64,000 nucleotides of DNA, taken from NCBI RefSeq assembly GCF_018881815.1, contig NZ_JACVPP010000001.1, positions 1,807,654 to 1,871,653 of the forward strand. The letters are read 5' to 3'. Below the pieces are notes generated by a model that searched no databases, was not told the origin of the DNA, and worked only from the letters and a program-made list of their open reading frames with translations. The translations under genes were made by a program, and so were the position numbers. The DNA comes from Polynucleobacter sp. MWH-HuK1 (lineage in GTDB: Bacteria; Pseudomonadota; Gammaproteobacteria; Burkholderiales; Burkholderiaceae). Positions 25,593 to 33,790 of this stretch are shown here, one piece after another. Within the stretch, counting starts at the first letter, position 1. Every line of letters begins with the position of its first letter.

Positions 25593-26810
25593 TTAGAGAG
25601 CGTGTGCGCAAGCAAATCCACTCGCCCAAGCCCACTGGAAGTTATGTCCGCCTAAATGGCCAGTGACATCAACGCATTCGCCAATAAAGAATAACCCCTG
25701 ATGTTTGCGTGACATCATGCTTTGACCATCGAGCTCTTTCGTGTCTACGCCACCCAACATTACCTCGGCCTTTTTCCACCCCAAAGTACCAGCCGGTTTG
25801 ACTGACCAGTTTGTGATGAGCTCTCTGAGAGCTTGACGATCCTTTTTAGAAACTTCGGCCCACTTACGACCCGTTAAGCCTTTTTGATCTGCAAATGCTT
25901 TAGCCAATCGCTGCGGTAAAACAGAGGCCAAAATAGTTTCAGTCAGTTTTAAGCGATTCTCTTCATTACTAAAGAGTTCATCGCAATTAAATCCTCCTGG
26001 ACGCTCGATGGCACCCAACCAATCAATATGAATCGGCTCGCCCTCCTCCCAATAACTACTTGCCTGCAGAACTGCTGGGCCTGATAAGCCTTTGTGAGTG
26101 AGAAGTAGATCTTCATTAAATCTACAGGCACCATAACGATATCCTTTGGATCCTGAAGCTATTCTGACGGGGACGCTCAGGCCAGCCAATTCATTCAGAT
26201 TCCCAAAATTATCTGCAGTGAATGAAAGCGGCACTAGAGCAGGCCTTGGGTCAACTACTTTTAACCCAAACTGCTTTGCAATATCCAAAGAATAGGCAGT
26301 GGCTCCAATAGCAGGAACAGGCAAACCACCGGTAGCCATAACCACTGACTTTGACTTTTCAATACCTGCATTCGTATGCACAGCCCACTGATCTTCGTCT
26401 TGAGCAATGGAGCGAATCGTGACAGGATGACGAATAGTGACCTTACCCTTGGAACACTCAGCAAACAGCATCTCAATAATTTGCTTGGCAGAGTCATCGC
26501 AAAACAGCTGGCCTTGATGTTTCTCGTGATAAGCAATCTTATAAGCGGTAACTAGCTTAATGAATTCCGAGGATGGATACCTGGCAAGTGCACTTTTAAC
26601 AAAATGTTGATTGAGGGATAAGAAATTGGCCGGGCTGCTATTCAGGTTTGTGAAATTGCAACGACCGCCCCCGCTAATACGAATCTTCTCGCCCAAAACT
26701 TCTGCGTGATCTAGTACTAGCACCCTCTTTCCCAACTGACCTGCTACGCCCGCACAAAATAAGCCCGCTGCACCACCACCAATAACAATGGCATCCCAAG
26801 TTTTACTCAT
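25593..26810 (-). CDS. HI0933/YhiN-family flavoprotein
   Basis: A 405-residue FAD/NAD(P)-binding protein. The FAD dinucleotide fold AIVIGGGAAGLFCAGVAGQLGKRVLVLDHAE is at the start, followed by GGGRCNFTN (family motif), KSVVMATGGLP, and the C-terminal GLFFIGECVDVTGHLGGHNFQWAWASG. HI0933-like proteins are oxidoreductases of poorly known function; some reduce flavin-linked substrates such as bile acids. Its start is four bases from the end of the neighbouring channel-like gene, so they are probably co-transcribed. Confidence 0.92.
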   Translation of the reverse strand: MSKTWDAIVIGGGAAGLFCAGVAGQLGKRVLVLDHAEVLGEKIRISGGGRCNFTNLNSSPANFLSLNQHFVKSALARYPSSEFIKLVTAYKIAYHEKHQGQLFCDDSAKQIIEMLFAECSKGKVTIRHPVTIRSIAQDEDQWAVHTNAGIEKSKSVVMATGGLPVPAIGATAYSLDIAKQFGLKVVDPRPALVPLSFTADNFGNLNELAGLSVPVRIASGSKGYRYGACRFNEDLLLTHKGLSGPAVLQASSYWEEGEPIHIDWLGAIERPGGFNCDELFSNEENRLKLTETILASVLPQRLAKAFADQKGLTGRKWAEVSKKDRQALRELITNWSVKPAGTLGWKKAEVMLGGVDTKELDGQSMMSRKHQGLFFIGECVDVTGHLGGHNFQWAWASGFACAHAL

Positions 26811-26813
26811 GCC

Positions 26814-27326
26814 TTACTCAAAACGATCGATGATGTCAGATGAGATTTTCAGCTTTCTCATATGAAGCTTGGTATAGGCCTGACGGAAGTTCTTGGTCAT
26901 CGAGATCATGACTGATGCTGTCCATGCAAAAGAAAACATTCCAGAAAAAGCGATGATAACTGCCAACATTTTCCAACCATCTGGAAGAATGTCTTCCATG
27001 AAGCCCATTGCAGTATAGGTACTACCGCTAAATAAAATGCTTTGGCCTAATGCTGGCAGTAATTTGAATGCATATAACGCAATACCCCAGATGAGTATTT
27101 CAGCAATGTGTGTTAAAAATAACAGGAATACGCTGATATAAAAACAGAGCGCAACAGCAGAATATTTTTTCTCAGCCAAATACAAAAATGTTTTTACCTC
27201 ATAGCGCTTAGCAATCTGGAGCAGTATTACGCCATGGAACACCATGATCAATAAGAGCATAGCCCCGCCTAGAAGATAGCCAGGAAGATCAAGAGAGGTA
27301 ACGAGGTTGGCTTGCGAAGGATTCAT
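26814..27326 (-). CDS. Potassium-channel-like membrane protein with degenerate filter
   Basis: A 170-residue inner-membrane protein with hydrophobic helices near residues 15-38, 56-84 and 118-142. The pore-like segment SILFSGSTYTAMGFMEDILPDGWKML, then AVIIAFSGMFSFAWTASVMI, recalls the two-TM ion-channel family (Ion_trans_2). In K+ channels the filter reads TVGYG; here it is TYTAMG (Thr103 to Gly108), so ion selectivity cannot be assumed. The cytoplasmic tail is basic (RQAYTKLHMRKLK). It precedes the HI0933-like flavoprotein by three bases. Confidence 0.7.
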   Translation of the reverse strand: MNPSQANLVTSLDLPGYLLGGAMLLLIMVFHGVILLQIAKRYEVKTFLYLAEKKYSAVALCFYISVFLLFLTHIAEILIWGIALYAFKLLPALGQSILFSGSTYTAMGFMEDILPDGWKMLAVIIAFSGMFSFAWTASVMISMTKNFRQAYTKLHMRKLKISSDIIDRFE

Positions 27327-27349
27327 ATTCGGATTTTACAGGCGCCCTC

Positions 27350-28207
27350 TTAGCCTAGCTGATACCAATCTCGAATCACCTGCCAAGCCTCCTCTGCGGT
27401 CTCGGAAAAGTGTATGCTCTGCATATCTTCTTGATCAATCACACCAAATTCCACCATACCCTTGAAGTTCAACATCTCATTCCAATAGCTTTGACCAACC
27501 AAAATCACTGGTATAGGCACAACCTTTTTGGTCTGTATGAGCGTTAAGACCTCAAACAACTCATCAAAAGAACCGAATCCCCCTGGATAGGCCACGATTG
27601 CCCTTGCTCTCAGCATGAAGTGCATCTTACGCAGAGCGAAATAATGAAAACGAAAACTTAAACCAGGGCTGATGTACTGATTTGGATGCTGCTCTCTAGG
27701 AAGGCTGATATTAAAACCAATCGTTTTGTCACCAGATTCAAACGCACCTCGGTTAGCCGCTTCCATAATGCCAGGGCCTCCACCCGTACAAATATGAAGC
27801 TTGTCAGAGTCTTTTTTCTGCGTTGAATTGTAAGAGGCTACTAGAGCGCCAAACTGACGAGCAGACTCGTAATATTGACTGTGGAGTAAGGCTTTATTAG
27901 CAGCAGCCATCTCGTCTGAAGTCTTGGCACTTTCTTTGAGAGCTAGCGCTACTGCCTGACTCACAAAACGCGTGGATCCAAAAACAGTGATCGTGTGCTC
28001 AATGCCATGCTCTTTGAGTAACACCTCTGGTTTAAGCAACTCCAACTCAAATCGAATGCCCATAGTTTCTCTGCGAGCTAAAAAAGCTTCATCATCAAAA
28101 GCAAACTTATAAGAGTCCTGAGAATCTTGCTCCGAGATTTGACTTTGATGCAGATTTAAAAACTCGGTGATCGTTTGCGAGTTATGGATGGGCAGCTTCG
28201 GACTCAT
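27350..28207 (-). CDS. LOG-family protein (TIGR00730)
   Basis: LOG family members are cytokinin riboside 5'-monophosphate phosphoribohydrolases or related nucleotide hydrolases. The catalytic core is present: CTGGGPGIMEAANRGAFE, and AYPGGFGSFDELFEVLTL (PGGxGTxxE motif). ATG 28207 is preceded by AAAAGG, a good RBS; an upstream start at 28237 would add ten residues. About 285 residues makes it larger than the small LOG type. Cytoplasmic. Confidence 0.9.
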   Translation of the reverse strand: MSPKLPIHNSQTITEFLNLHQSQISEQDSQDSYKFAFDDEAFLARRETMGIRFELELLKPEVLLKEHGIEHTITVFGSTRFVSQAVALALKESAKTSDEMAAANKALLHSQYYESARQFGALVASYNSTQKKDSDKLHICTGGGPGIMEAANRGAFESGDKTIGFNISLPREQHPNQYISPGLSFRFHYFALRKMHFMLRARAIVAYPGGFGSFDELFEVLTLIQTKKVVPIPVILVGQSYWNEMLNFKGMVEFGVIDQEDMQSIHFSETAEEAWQVIRDWYQLG

Positions 28208-28372
28208 AGGGCAACCTTTTGGGGTAATTTGGACCATCTTAACTCGCGTCCAAAATAAGTGTTAATACCTAGTTCAACCAAGGATAAGGGGCCTCTAGGG
28301 ATTATTGGGATTTACCCAGAGCCCATCCCGAGTTAATATAGTTGTAATTTCAATCCAATCGAAGGAAAAGCA

Positions 28373-28573
28373 ATGAGCAACCGTGCAATTATCATTATGG
28401 TACTAGTCTTAATTGGTGCCACAGCCTATTTACTAATCAAAGGCGATGGCGACATTGATATGGGCGGTGAAAAGCATGGTGCTGAAGCTGCGCACATGGA
28501 AGATGCAAAGAAAGATGCACCTGCCGCTCCTGCAGCAGCTCCAGCAGCTCCTGCAGCCGACGCTAAGAAGTAA
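28373..28573 (+). CDS. Small single-pass protein with Ala/Pro-rich tail
   Basis: A 66-residue protein with one hydrophobic segment (AIIIMVLVLIGATAYLLI, residues 5-22) followed by an acidic linker and an Ala/Pro/Lys-rich tail (PAAPAAAPAAPAADAKK). The RBS GAAGGAA is good and a strong terminator follows, so it is very likely translated. Function unknown; the tail may extend into the periplasm or cytoplasm. The composition is common in short accessory membrane proteins of these bacteria. Confidence 0.7.
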   Translation: MSNRAIIIMVLVLIGATAYLLIKGDGDIDMGGEKHGAEAAHMEDAKKDAPAAPAAAPAAPAADAKK

Positions 28574-28591
28574 TTCTTTCTTCTGTATATA

Positions 28592-28617
28592 AAACCGCGG
28601 TCCGCCGCGGTTTTTTT
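28592..28617 (+). terminator. Rho-independent terminator
   Basis: Stem aaaccgcgg / ccgcggttt with loop tccg, followed by a run of seven T. Typical intrinsic terminator of the small membrane protein gene. Confidence 0.9.
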
Positions 28618-28635
28618 ATATCTACTTTTATAGCC

Positions 28636-29373
28636 ATGAAAACCATCGACTCTTCTACCCTCACTTCTTTTGCACCAACCGCAACCTTGCGTGTCGGAAT
28701 CAATTTGGGCAATCCTATTCTTGCAAATGAGGACTCTGATACAAAACGTCTTTATGGCGTAACGATTGATATTGCAAACGAGATTGGAAAGAGAATTTCT
28801 CTACCGGTGCAACTCACCCCCTTTAAAACTGCTGGCGCAACAGTCGATGCAGTCAAGACTGGAGAAATTGATTTAGTATTTGTAGCGATTGATCCAGTGC
28901 GTGGCGCCGATATTAGCTACACCCCAGCCTACATTCAGATTGAAGGCGCTTACATGGTCAAGGCCGATTCAAACATCGACAACAATGAAGAGGTGGATGC
29001 TGTCGGCAATGAAATCGTGGTAGGCAAAGGCAGCGCCTATGACCTCTACCTGTCCCGTGAGATCAAGAACGCCGCCCTACTCCGTGCTGCTAGCTCGCAA
29101 GCTGTTGTAGACGACTTTATGTCTGGTCAGGGAAATGTAGCGGCAGGCGTAAAACAGCAGTTAGAGAGTGATGCAAAACGTTACGAGGGTTTACGCATGC
29201 TACCCGGACGTTTTATGGTGATCAATCAGGCGATTGGCATTCCGAAGGCTCGTACGCACTATGAGAGCACCACTGCCTACTTAAGCGATGTCATCGCCGA
29301 ACTCAAACAATCCGGTTTCATTGCTGACGCCATGAAGCGTCATAACATTCAGGGCGCAAAAGTAGCCGACTAA
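28636..29373 (+). CDS. Family 3 solute-binding-like protein lacking a signal peptide
   Basis: A 245-residue protein that looks like an amino-acid ABC transporter substrate-binding protein (SBP_bac_3): LRVGINLGNPILAN..., IDIANEIGKRISLPVQLTPFKTAGATVDAVKTGEIDLVFVAID, and GKGSAYDLYLSREI. Family 3 SBPs start with a signal peptide, but here the binding domain begins at about residue 18 directly after a polar stretch (MKTIDSSTLTSF). So it is predicted to be cytoplasmic unless a longer, unannotated leader exists. No ABC permease or ATPase is adjacent. Function unclear. Confidence 0.85.
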   Translation: MKTIDSSTLTSFAPTATLRVGINLGNPILANEDSDTKRLYGVTIDIANEIGKRISLPVQLTPFKTAGATVDAVKTGEIDLVFVAIDPVRGADISYTPAYIQIEGAYMVKADSNIDNNEEVDAVGNEIVVGKGSAYDLYLSREIKNAALLRAASSQAVVDDFMSGQGNVAAGVKQQLESDAKRYEGLRMLPGRFMVINQAIGIPKARTHYESTTAYLSDVIAELKQSGFIADAMKRHNIQGAKVAD

Positions 29374-29385
29374 ATTTATACCTAT

Positions 29386-30801
29386 CTAGCACTGATAGGT
29401 ATGCAAACGCTCGGGGATGATGACATTGCTCCAACGCAGCTCATCCCTGATGCATTCAGCCAGCACCGAAGAAGACTCTGGTTCGCCATGTACTACGAAG
29501 ACAGCACTAGGCGCCTTTTCAAATCCTTTCAACCAATCCAGCAATCCCGCCTGATCAGCATGGGCCGACAAGCCGCCAATGGTATGTATAGATGCTTTAA
29601 CAGGCACGTCCTCGCCAAATAAACGCACTTTCTGCACCTTGTCTACTAGGCGCCTACCAAGGCTGCCATATGCCTGAAAGCCAGTAATCACAATCGCATT
29701 TTGCGAGCGCGGCAAATTACTAGCCAAGTGATGAACAATGCGGCCAGCATCACACATACCGCTGGCAGAAATGATGATCGCGCCGCCCTTCAGCTTATTT
29801 AGCGCCTTAGATTCTTCTACATCAGCAATAAAGCGAAGGTCTACCGCATCCGGATTATTTTTGTACCACTCAAAGCATACTTGCGACTCACCATCGAGCT
29901 GCGCAAAAAAATGCTGAGTGAGGTGAGTTGCTGCTGTAGCCATCGGAGAGTCTACCCAAATACTTAAATGGGGTAGACGCTCTCTTCTCACCAAGTCAAT
30001 TAATAGAAAGAGAATTTCTTGAGTTCGTCCGACCGCAAAAGCGGGTATCACTATATTGCCACGCGCAGTCATGGTCGAATTAATCACTTCCACTAATTCG
30101 TCTTCTGTATCTTGGAGACTGCGATGGAGTCGATCGCCATAAGTTGACTCAACCACAACAACATCAGCGCTGCGAATTAAATCAGGATCAGGCATAAGGA
30201 CTTTACCCTTCATGCCAATATCACCTGAAAACACACAGCGTTTTTTCTCCAGACCATCTTCAGTGATATCTATGACCGCTATAGCTGAACCCAAAATATG
30301 CCCAGCGTTACGAAACTCTAGCTGTACACCCGGGGCTAGTTCTACCGACTGCCCATACTCCAAAGACTCAAACTGGGTCAGCGTCATCTCAACTTCTTCT
30401 CTTGAATAAAGCACAACTGGCATCTCTCCATGCCACTTACCTGCTTTTTTCTTTCTCTCCGCCCGCTCCACATCGGCGCGCTGTAAATGAGCGCTATCCA
30501 ACAAAAGAATTTTTAACAATTCATAGGTAGCTTTAGTACAGTAGACAGGCCCGGAAAAGCCTTGCGCGCATAAACGCGGCAACAAACCACTATGGTCAAT
30601 GTGTGCATGTGTGAGCACCACAAAATCAAGGTCTTTAGGTGCAAATGGTAAAGGCTCAAGGTTCTTATTGGTTGCCTCGCGACCACCCTGGAACATGCCG
30701 TAGTCAACCATGAAACGCCTTAGCTTCCCAGAAAGCATCGCCTCAACCGAATGGCGTGAGCCTGTTACCTCGCCCGCAGCACCAAGAAATTGAATCTTCA
30801 T
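29386..30801 (-). CDS. Beta-CASP metallo-beta-lactamase-fold RNase
   Basis: A 471-residue member of the CPSF/RNase J-like family. The zinc site HAHIDHSG (His65, His67, Asp69, His70) and the SGDIG loop are in the N-terminal domain. The beta-CASP domain has FAVGRTQEILF, SASGMCDAGRIVHHL and the C-terminal SAHADQAGLL and VVHGEPESS motifs. It likely cleaves RNA in processing or decay in the cytoplasm. It is a single gene, divergent from the NAD(P)HX dehydratase gene at 30866. Confidence 0.93.
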   Translation of the reverse strand: MKIQFLGAAGEVTGSRHSVEAMLSGKLRRFMVDYGMFQGGREATNKNLEPLPFAPKDLDFVVLTHAHIDHSGLLPRLCAQGFSGPVYCTKATYELLKILLLDSAHLQRADVERAERKKKAGKWHGEMPVVLYSREEVEMTLTQFESLEYGQSVELAPGVQLEFRNAGHILGSAIAVIDITEDGLEKKRCVFSGDIGMKGKVLMPDPDLIRSADVVVVESTYGDRLHRSLQDTEDELVEVINSTMTARGNIVIPAFAVGRTQEILFLLIDLVRRERLPHLSIWVDSPMATAATHLTQHFFAQLDGESQVCFEWYKNNPDAVDLRFIADVEESKALNKLKGGAIIISASGMCDAGRIVHHLASNLPRSQNAIVITGFQAYGSLGRRLVDKVQKVRLFGEDVPVKASIHTIGGLSAHADQAGLLDWLKGFEKAPSAVFVVHGEPESSSVLAECIRDELRWSNVIIPERLHTYQC

Positions 30802-30865
30802 AATCTCAGCATACTCTTTTCTATAATGAGCTCAAGAGCTTTGTAATCAGAGCGATACTACTCAA

Positions 30866-31750
30866 ATGAACTCTCAACCAGCGACCCTCGATACGCTAAA
30901 GCTAATTAAGCTTCTCAAACGTGAGCCTGCAGAACATAAAGGCAGTGCCGGTAAAGTTGTATTGATTGGCGGCGCACCTGGCATGGCTGGTGCACTGATT
31001 TTGGCAGGCAATGCCTGCTTACATCTAGGTGCAGGCTGGACCATTCTGGATATGCTAGACCCAGCGTCAGCACATGCCGATACCGGCCAACCCGAGCTCA
31101 TGATTCGTCTTGCCACGTTGGATATTCAAGTAAGCCTAGCTGCTGCAAAACCTGATGTGATTGCTATTGGCCCAGGCCTCGGCAAATCGGAGTTGGCATC
31201 TTGCTGTTTGCATGCAGCACTGGCATACCCAGGCATTCCGTTAGTAATTGATGCCGATGCACTCAATCTCATTAGCGAATCTCCTGAGTTACTTAAGCAA
31301 CTTCAGATTCGCAATAAACAATTTCCTGGCTCTACCGTTCTCACACCACATCCTGGGGAAGCGGCAAAACTCTTGCAGTCTACGACTGAAGAAGTGCAGT
31401 CAGATCGCGTGAAATCTATCCAACGACTTGTTGAATTAACGCATTCAATCGTAGTACTCAAAGGACAACATACCCTGATTGCTTTGCCAGAGCATCCTCC
31501 AATGCAATGCCTGGCAGGCAATCCCGGTATGGCAACAGGAGGTATGGGGGATGCTCTGACTGGAAGCATCGCAGCCATCGCAGGTCAAGGCGTGCGACAT
31601 CAAATTAACTTATGGCAGGCGACCGGGATCGCGGTTGAGCTCCATGCTAGTGCTGCAGATAGCCTCGTAAAAAAAGGGGTTGGCCCGATTGGCCTTACTC
31701 CCTCCGAGACTATTTTAGAAATGCGATCCCTACTCAATAAACTGTTGTAA
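30866..31750 (+). CDS. nnrD: NAD(P)H-hydrate dehydratase
   Basis: ADP-dependent (S)-NAD(P)H-hydrate dehydratase repairs damaged NADHX and NADPHX. The family motifs GSAGKVVLIGGAPGMAGALILAGNACLHLGAGW, AIGPGLGKSE, LVIDADALNL, VLTPHPGEAAKLL, and the GNPGMATGGMGDALTGSIAAI block (ribokinase-like ATP site) are all present. At 294 residues it is the dehydratase domain only, without the NAD(P)HX epimerase that is fused in the E. coli protein. Only six bases separate it from the following EamA gene. Confidence 0.93.
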   Translation: MNSQPATLDTLKLIKLLKREPAEHKGSAGKVVLIGGAPGMAGALILAGNACLHLGAGWTILDMLDPASAHADTGQPELMIRLATLDIQVSLAAAKPDVIAIGPGLGKSELASCCLHAALAYPGIPLVIDADALNLISESPELLKQLQIRNKQFPGSTVLTPHPGEAAKLLQSTTEEVQSDRVKSIQRLVELTHSIVVLKGQHTLIALPEHPPMQCLAGNPGMATGGMGDALTGSIAAIAGQGVRHQINLWQATGIAVELHASAADSLVKKGVGPIGLTPSETILEMRSLLNKLL

Positions 31751-31756
31751 ATCTTT

Positions 31757-32734
31757 ATGTATTCAGTAAGCGCAGCACATCATCATCGACAGTACCTTTA
31801 TGGCATCTTGATGGCTGGGATCGGCTCCATGCTGTTCTCAGGCAAGGCGATTTTGGTAAAACTCGCTTTTGGTTATGGTGCAAACGCAGAAACACTTTTA
31901 GCTTTACGCATGCTCATGGCCCTTCCCTTATTTTGGGGGATCTTCTGGTGGGAATCTCGTCGCAAGACTATGAGTCCAATTACCTGGCTTGATCGTGGCA
32001 AATTATTCTTCTTGGGGTTCTTGGGCTACTTCCTATCAAGCTACATTGATTTCTTAGGTCTGCAATATATCTCGGTTGGTTTGGAGCGCATCGTCCTCTA
32101 TCTCACACCAACTATCGTTCTGCTTATCTCTTACTTTGTATTAAAAAAACCGATCTCTAAACTGCAATGGTATTCACTGATCGTTGGCTACATTGGAGTA
32201 TTTATCGTATTCATACAGGATGCCAGTTCTTCAGGGTTAAGTGCATGGCTTGGAATGTTCTTAGTTTTTGGTAGCGCCTGTTCTTACGCGGCCTACATGA
32301 TTGGCGCAGGAGAAATGGTCAAGCGCATTGGAAGCGTTCGCCTTGTTGTCTACGCCAGCTCAGCCTCAGCCATCCTCAGCATATTGCAATCAACGATTCA
32401 TAATCCGACCGCCATATTTGAGCAACCCCCACAGATTTATTGGTATAGCTTACTGAATGCGAGTCTCTGCACAGTCATTCCAATGCTACTCATCATGGTT
32501 GCCATCAATCGCATCGGATCACCATTGGTGGCACAAGCGGGAATACTCGGCCCTGTATCTACTATTTTTATGGGATATTTAATTTTGGCTGAGCCAATCA
32601 CCTGGACGCAAATTAGTGGAATGACTTTAGTGATTGCAGCTATGTGGCTATTAGTACGCAATGATGCGCCAACAAAAAAGTCACCAGACCCAAAAAAATC
32701 TGATGACTTCGATAGTGCGGAGCCCCTAAATTAG
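31757..32734 (+). CDS. EamA-family (DMT) transporter
   Basis: A 325-residue ten-helix EamA/DMT transporter. Two EamA repeats are visible, each starting with a first helix (GIGSMLFSGKAILVKLAFGYGA, and SAWLGMFLVFGSACSYAAYMIGAGEMV). The last stretch ILAEPITWTQISGMTLVIAAMWLLVR is the typical C-terminal helix pair. Such proteins export amino acids, nucleotide sugars or drugs; the substrate is unknown. The tail (NDAPTKKSPDPKKSDDFDSAEPLN) is hydrophilic. It follows nnrD closely. Confidence 0.9.
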   Translation: MYSVSAAHHHRQYLYGILMAGIGSMLFSGKAILVKLAFGYGANAETLLALRMLMALPLFWGIFWWESRRKTMSPITWLDRGKLFFLGFLGYFLSSYIDFLGLQYISVGLERIVLYLTPTIVLLISYFVLKKPISKLQWYSLIVGYIGVFIVFIQDASSSGLSAWLGMFLVFGSACSYAAYMIGAGEMVKRIGSVRLVVYASSASAILSILQSTIHNPTAIFEQPPQIYWYSLLNASLCTVIPMLLIMVAINRIGSPLVAQAGILGPVSTIFMGYLILAEPITWTQISGMTLVIAAMWLLVRNDAPTKKSPDPKKSDDFDSAEPLN

Positions 32735-32745
32735 GGGAAACCGAT

Positions 32746-32988
32746 TTACTGTACTGCTGCGTCAGCTGCTGGATTAGATTTCTTTTTAGACTTCTTTTTA
32801 GACTTTTTCTCAGCTTTCTTTTCTTTCTTGGCGTTTTTCTTAGCCTTCTTCTCGGCAGATTTCTCACTTGGGGCAGCAGCTGGGGCAGACGCTGGCGCTG
32901 GGTCAGCAGCCATCACAAAAGTTGGGGCAATACCGATAGCAGCAGAAATCAGAGCAGCTAGGCTCAAGCGCGCAATACGAGAAATCAT
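32746..32988 (-). CDS. Small exported Lys/Ala-rich protein
   Basis: An 80-residue protein with a signal peptide (MISRIARLSLAALISAAIG to VMAAD) and a tail made almost entirely of Lys, Ala, Pro and Ser (EKKAKKNAKKEKKAEKKSKKK and similar). Very basic, low-complexity, secreted to the periplasm. The family and function are unknown; it could interact with nucleic acid, lipid or phosphate. It is convergent with the EamA gene, with 11 bases between them. Confidence 0.7.
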   Translation of the reverse strand: MISRIARLSLAALISAAIGIAPTFVMAADPAPASAPAAAPSEKSAEKKAKKNAKKEKKAEKKSKKKSKKKSNPAADAAVQ

Positions 32989-33069
32989 GTAATTCTCCGA
33001 GAAAGTTTGTGGATAATTTAATAATACTCAAAAAATTGAGATTAATGCTTCATTTTTACAAGGCTGGAC

Positions 33070-33699
33070 ATGAGCGATTTTCCGAACGACATCTTTACTG
33101 AGCCTCAAGGATATTCAGTCAACACCCTAGAACAGCTAGGGCCTTTGACTGGTATGGCGGGTATCTGGGAAGGCGTACGTGGCTTAGATGTGAAACCTAA
33201 AGCAGAGGGGCCAAAGAAACAAACCTATGTAGAGCGCATTGAACTACAGCCTATTGATCCCCAAACTAATGGTCCTCAATTGTTTTATGGCTTGAGATAT
33301 CACACTCATATTACCAAGCCCGATCAAGTAAAAACCTACCATGATCAGGTTGGATATTGGCTATGGGAGCCAGCAACTGGCAACATCATTCATACCCTTT
33401 CGATACCGCGCGGCATGATCACGATGGCAACTGGCAAAGCCACTCCAGATGCCAAGCAATTTGAGTTACTCGCCAGTGAAGATGATCGATGTGCAGGCAT
33501 CTCCTCCAACCCTTTCCTGGATTACGCATTTAGAACGGTCGAGTTTCACATTCAGGTTTCAATTAATGATGATGGCACTTGGTCTTATGAGCAAGATACG
33601 GTTATGAAAATCAAAGATCAGGCAGAGTTATTTCATCATGTAGATAACAATACGCTACATAAGATTGGAGAGGCAACGCCTAATCCTCTAGCCAGATGA
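33070..33699 (+). CDS. Nitrobindin-like heme-binding beta-barrel protein
   Basis: A 209-residue cytoplasmic protein of the THAP4/nitrobindin-like fold (PF08768): LTGMAGIWEGVRGLDVKPKAEG, the YVERIELQPI strand, YHDQVGYWLWEPATGNIIHTLSIPRG and the C-terminal TWSYEQDTVMKIK. Family members bind haem in a beta barrel and can isomerise peroxynitrite or scavenge NO; a proximal His near the C-terminus is seen (ELFHHVDNNTLHKIGEA). RBS AAGG lies upstream. Function not shown, but an NO-related role would fit with the haemoglobin at 25188. Confidence 0.85.
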   Translation: MSDFPNDIFTEPQGYSVNTLEQLGPLTGMAGIWEGVRGLDVKPKAEGPKKQTYVERIELQPIDPQTNGPQLFYGLRYHTHITKPDQVKTYHDQVGYWLWEPATGNIIHTLSIPRGMITMATGKATPDAKQFELLASEDDRCAGISSNPFLDYAFRTVEFHIQVSINDDGTWSYEQDTVMKIKDQAELFHHVDNNTLHKIGEATPNPLAR

Positions 33700-33737
33700 T
33701 TGGCGAGATGAATCTGAATTTAATTTCAGAAAACGTA

Positions 33738-33765
33738 ATAAAGGCCATCATGTGATGGCCTTTAT
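33738..33765. terminator. Bidirectional terminator
   Basis: Perfect palindrome aataaaggccatca / tgatggcctttatt with a two-base centre. A- and T-rich flanks on both sides let it end transcripts from both the nitrobindin-like gene (plus) and the aminotransferase gene (minus). Confidence 0.85.
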
Positions 33766-33790
33766 TTATATTACTTAACTACCGAATTCT

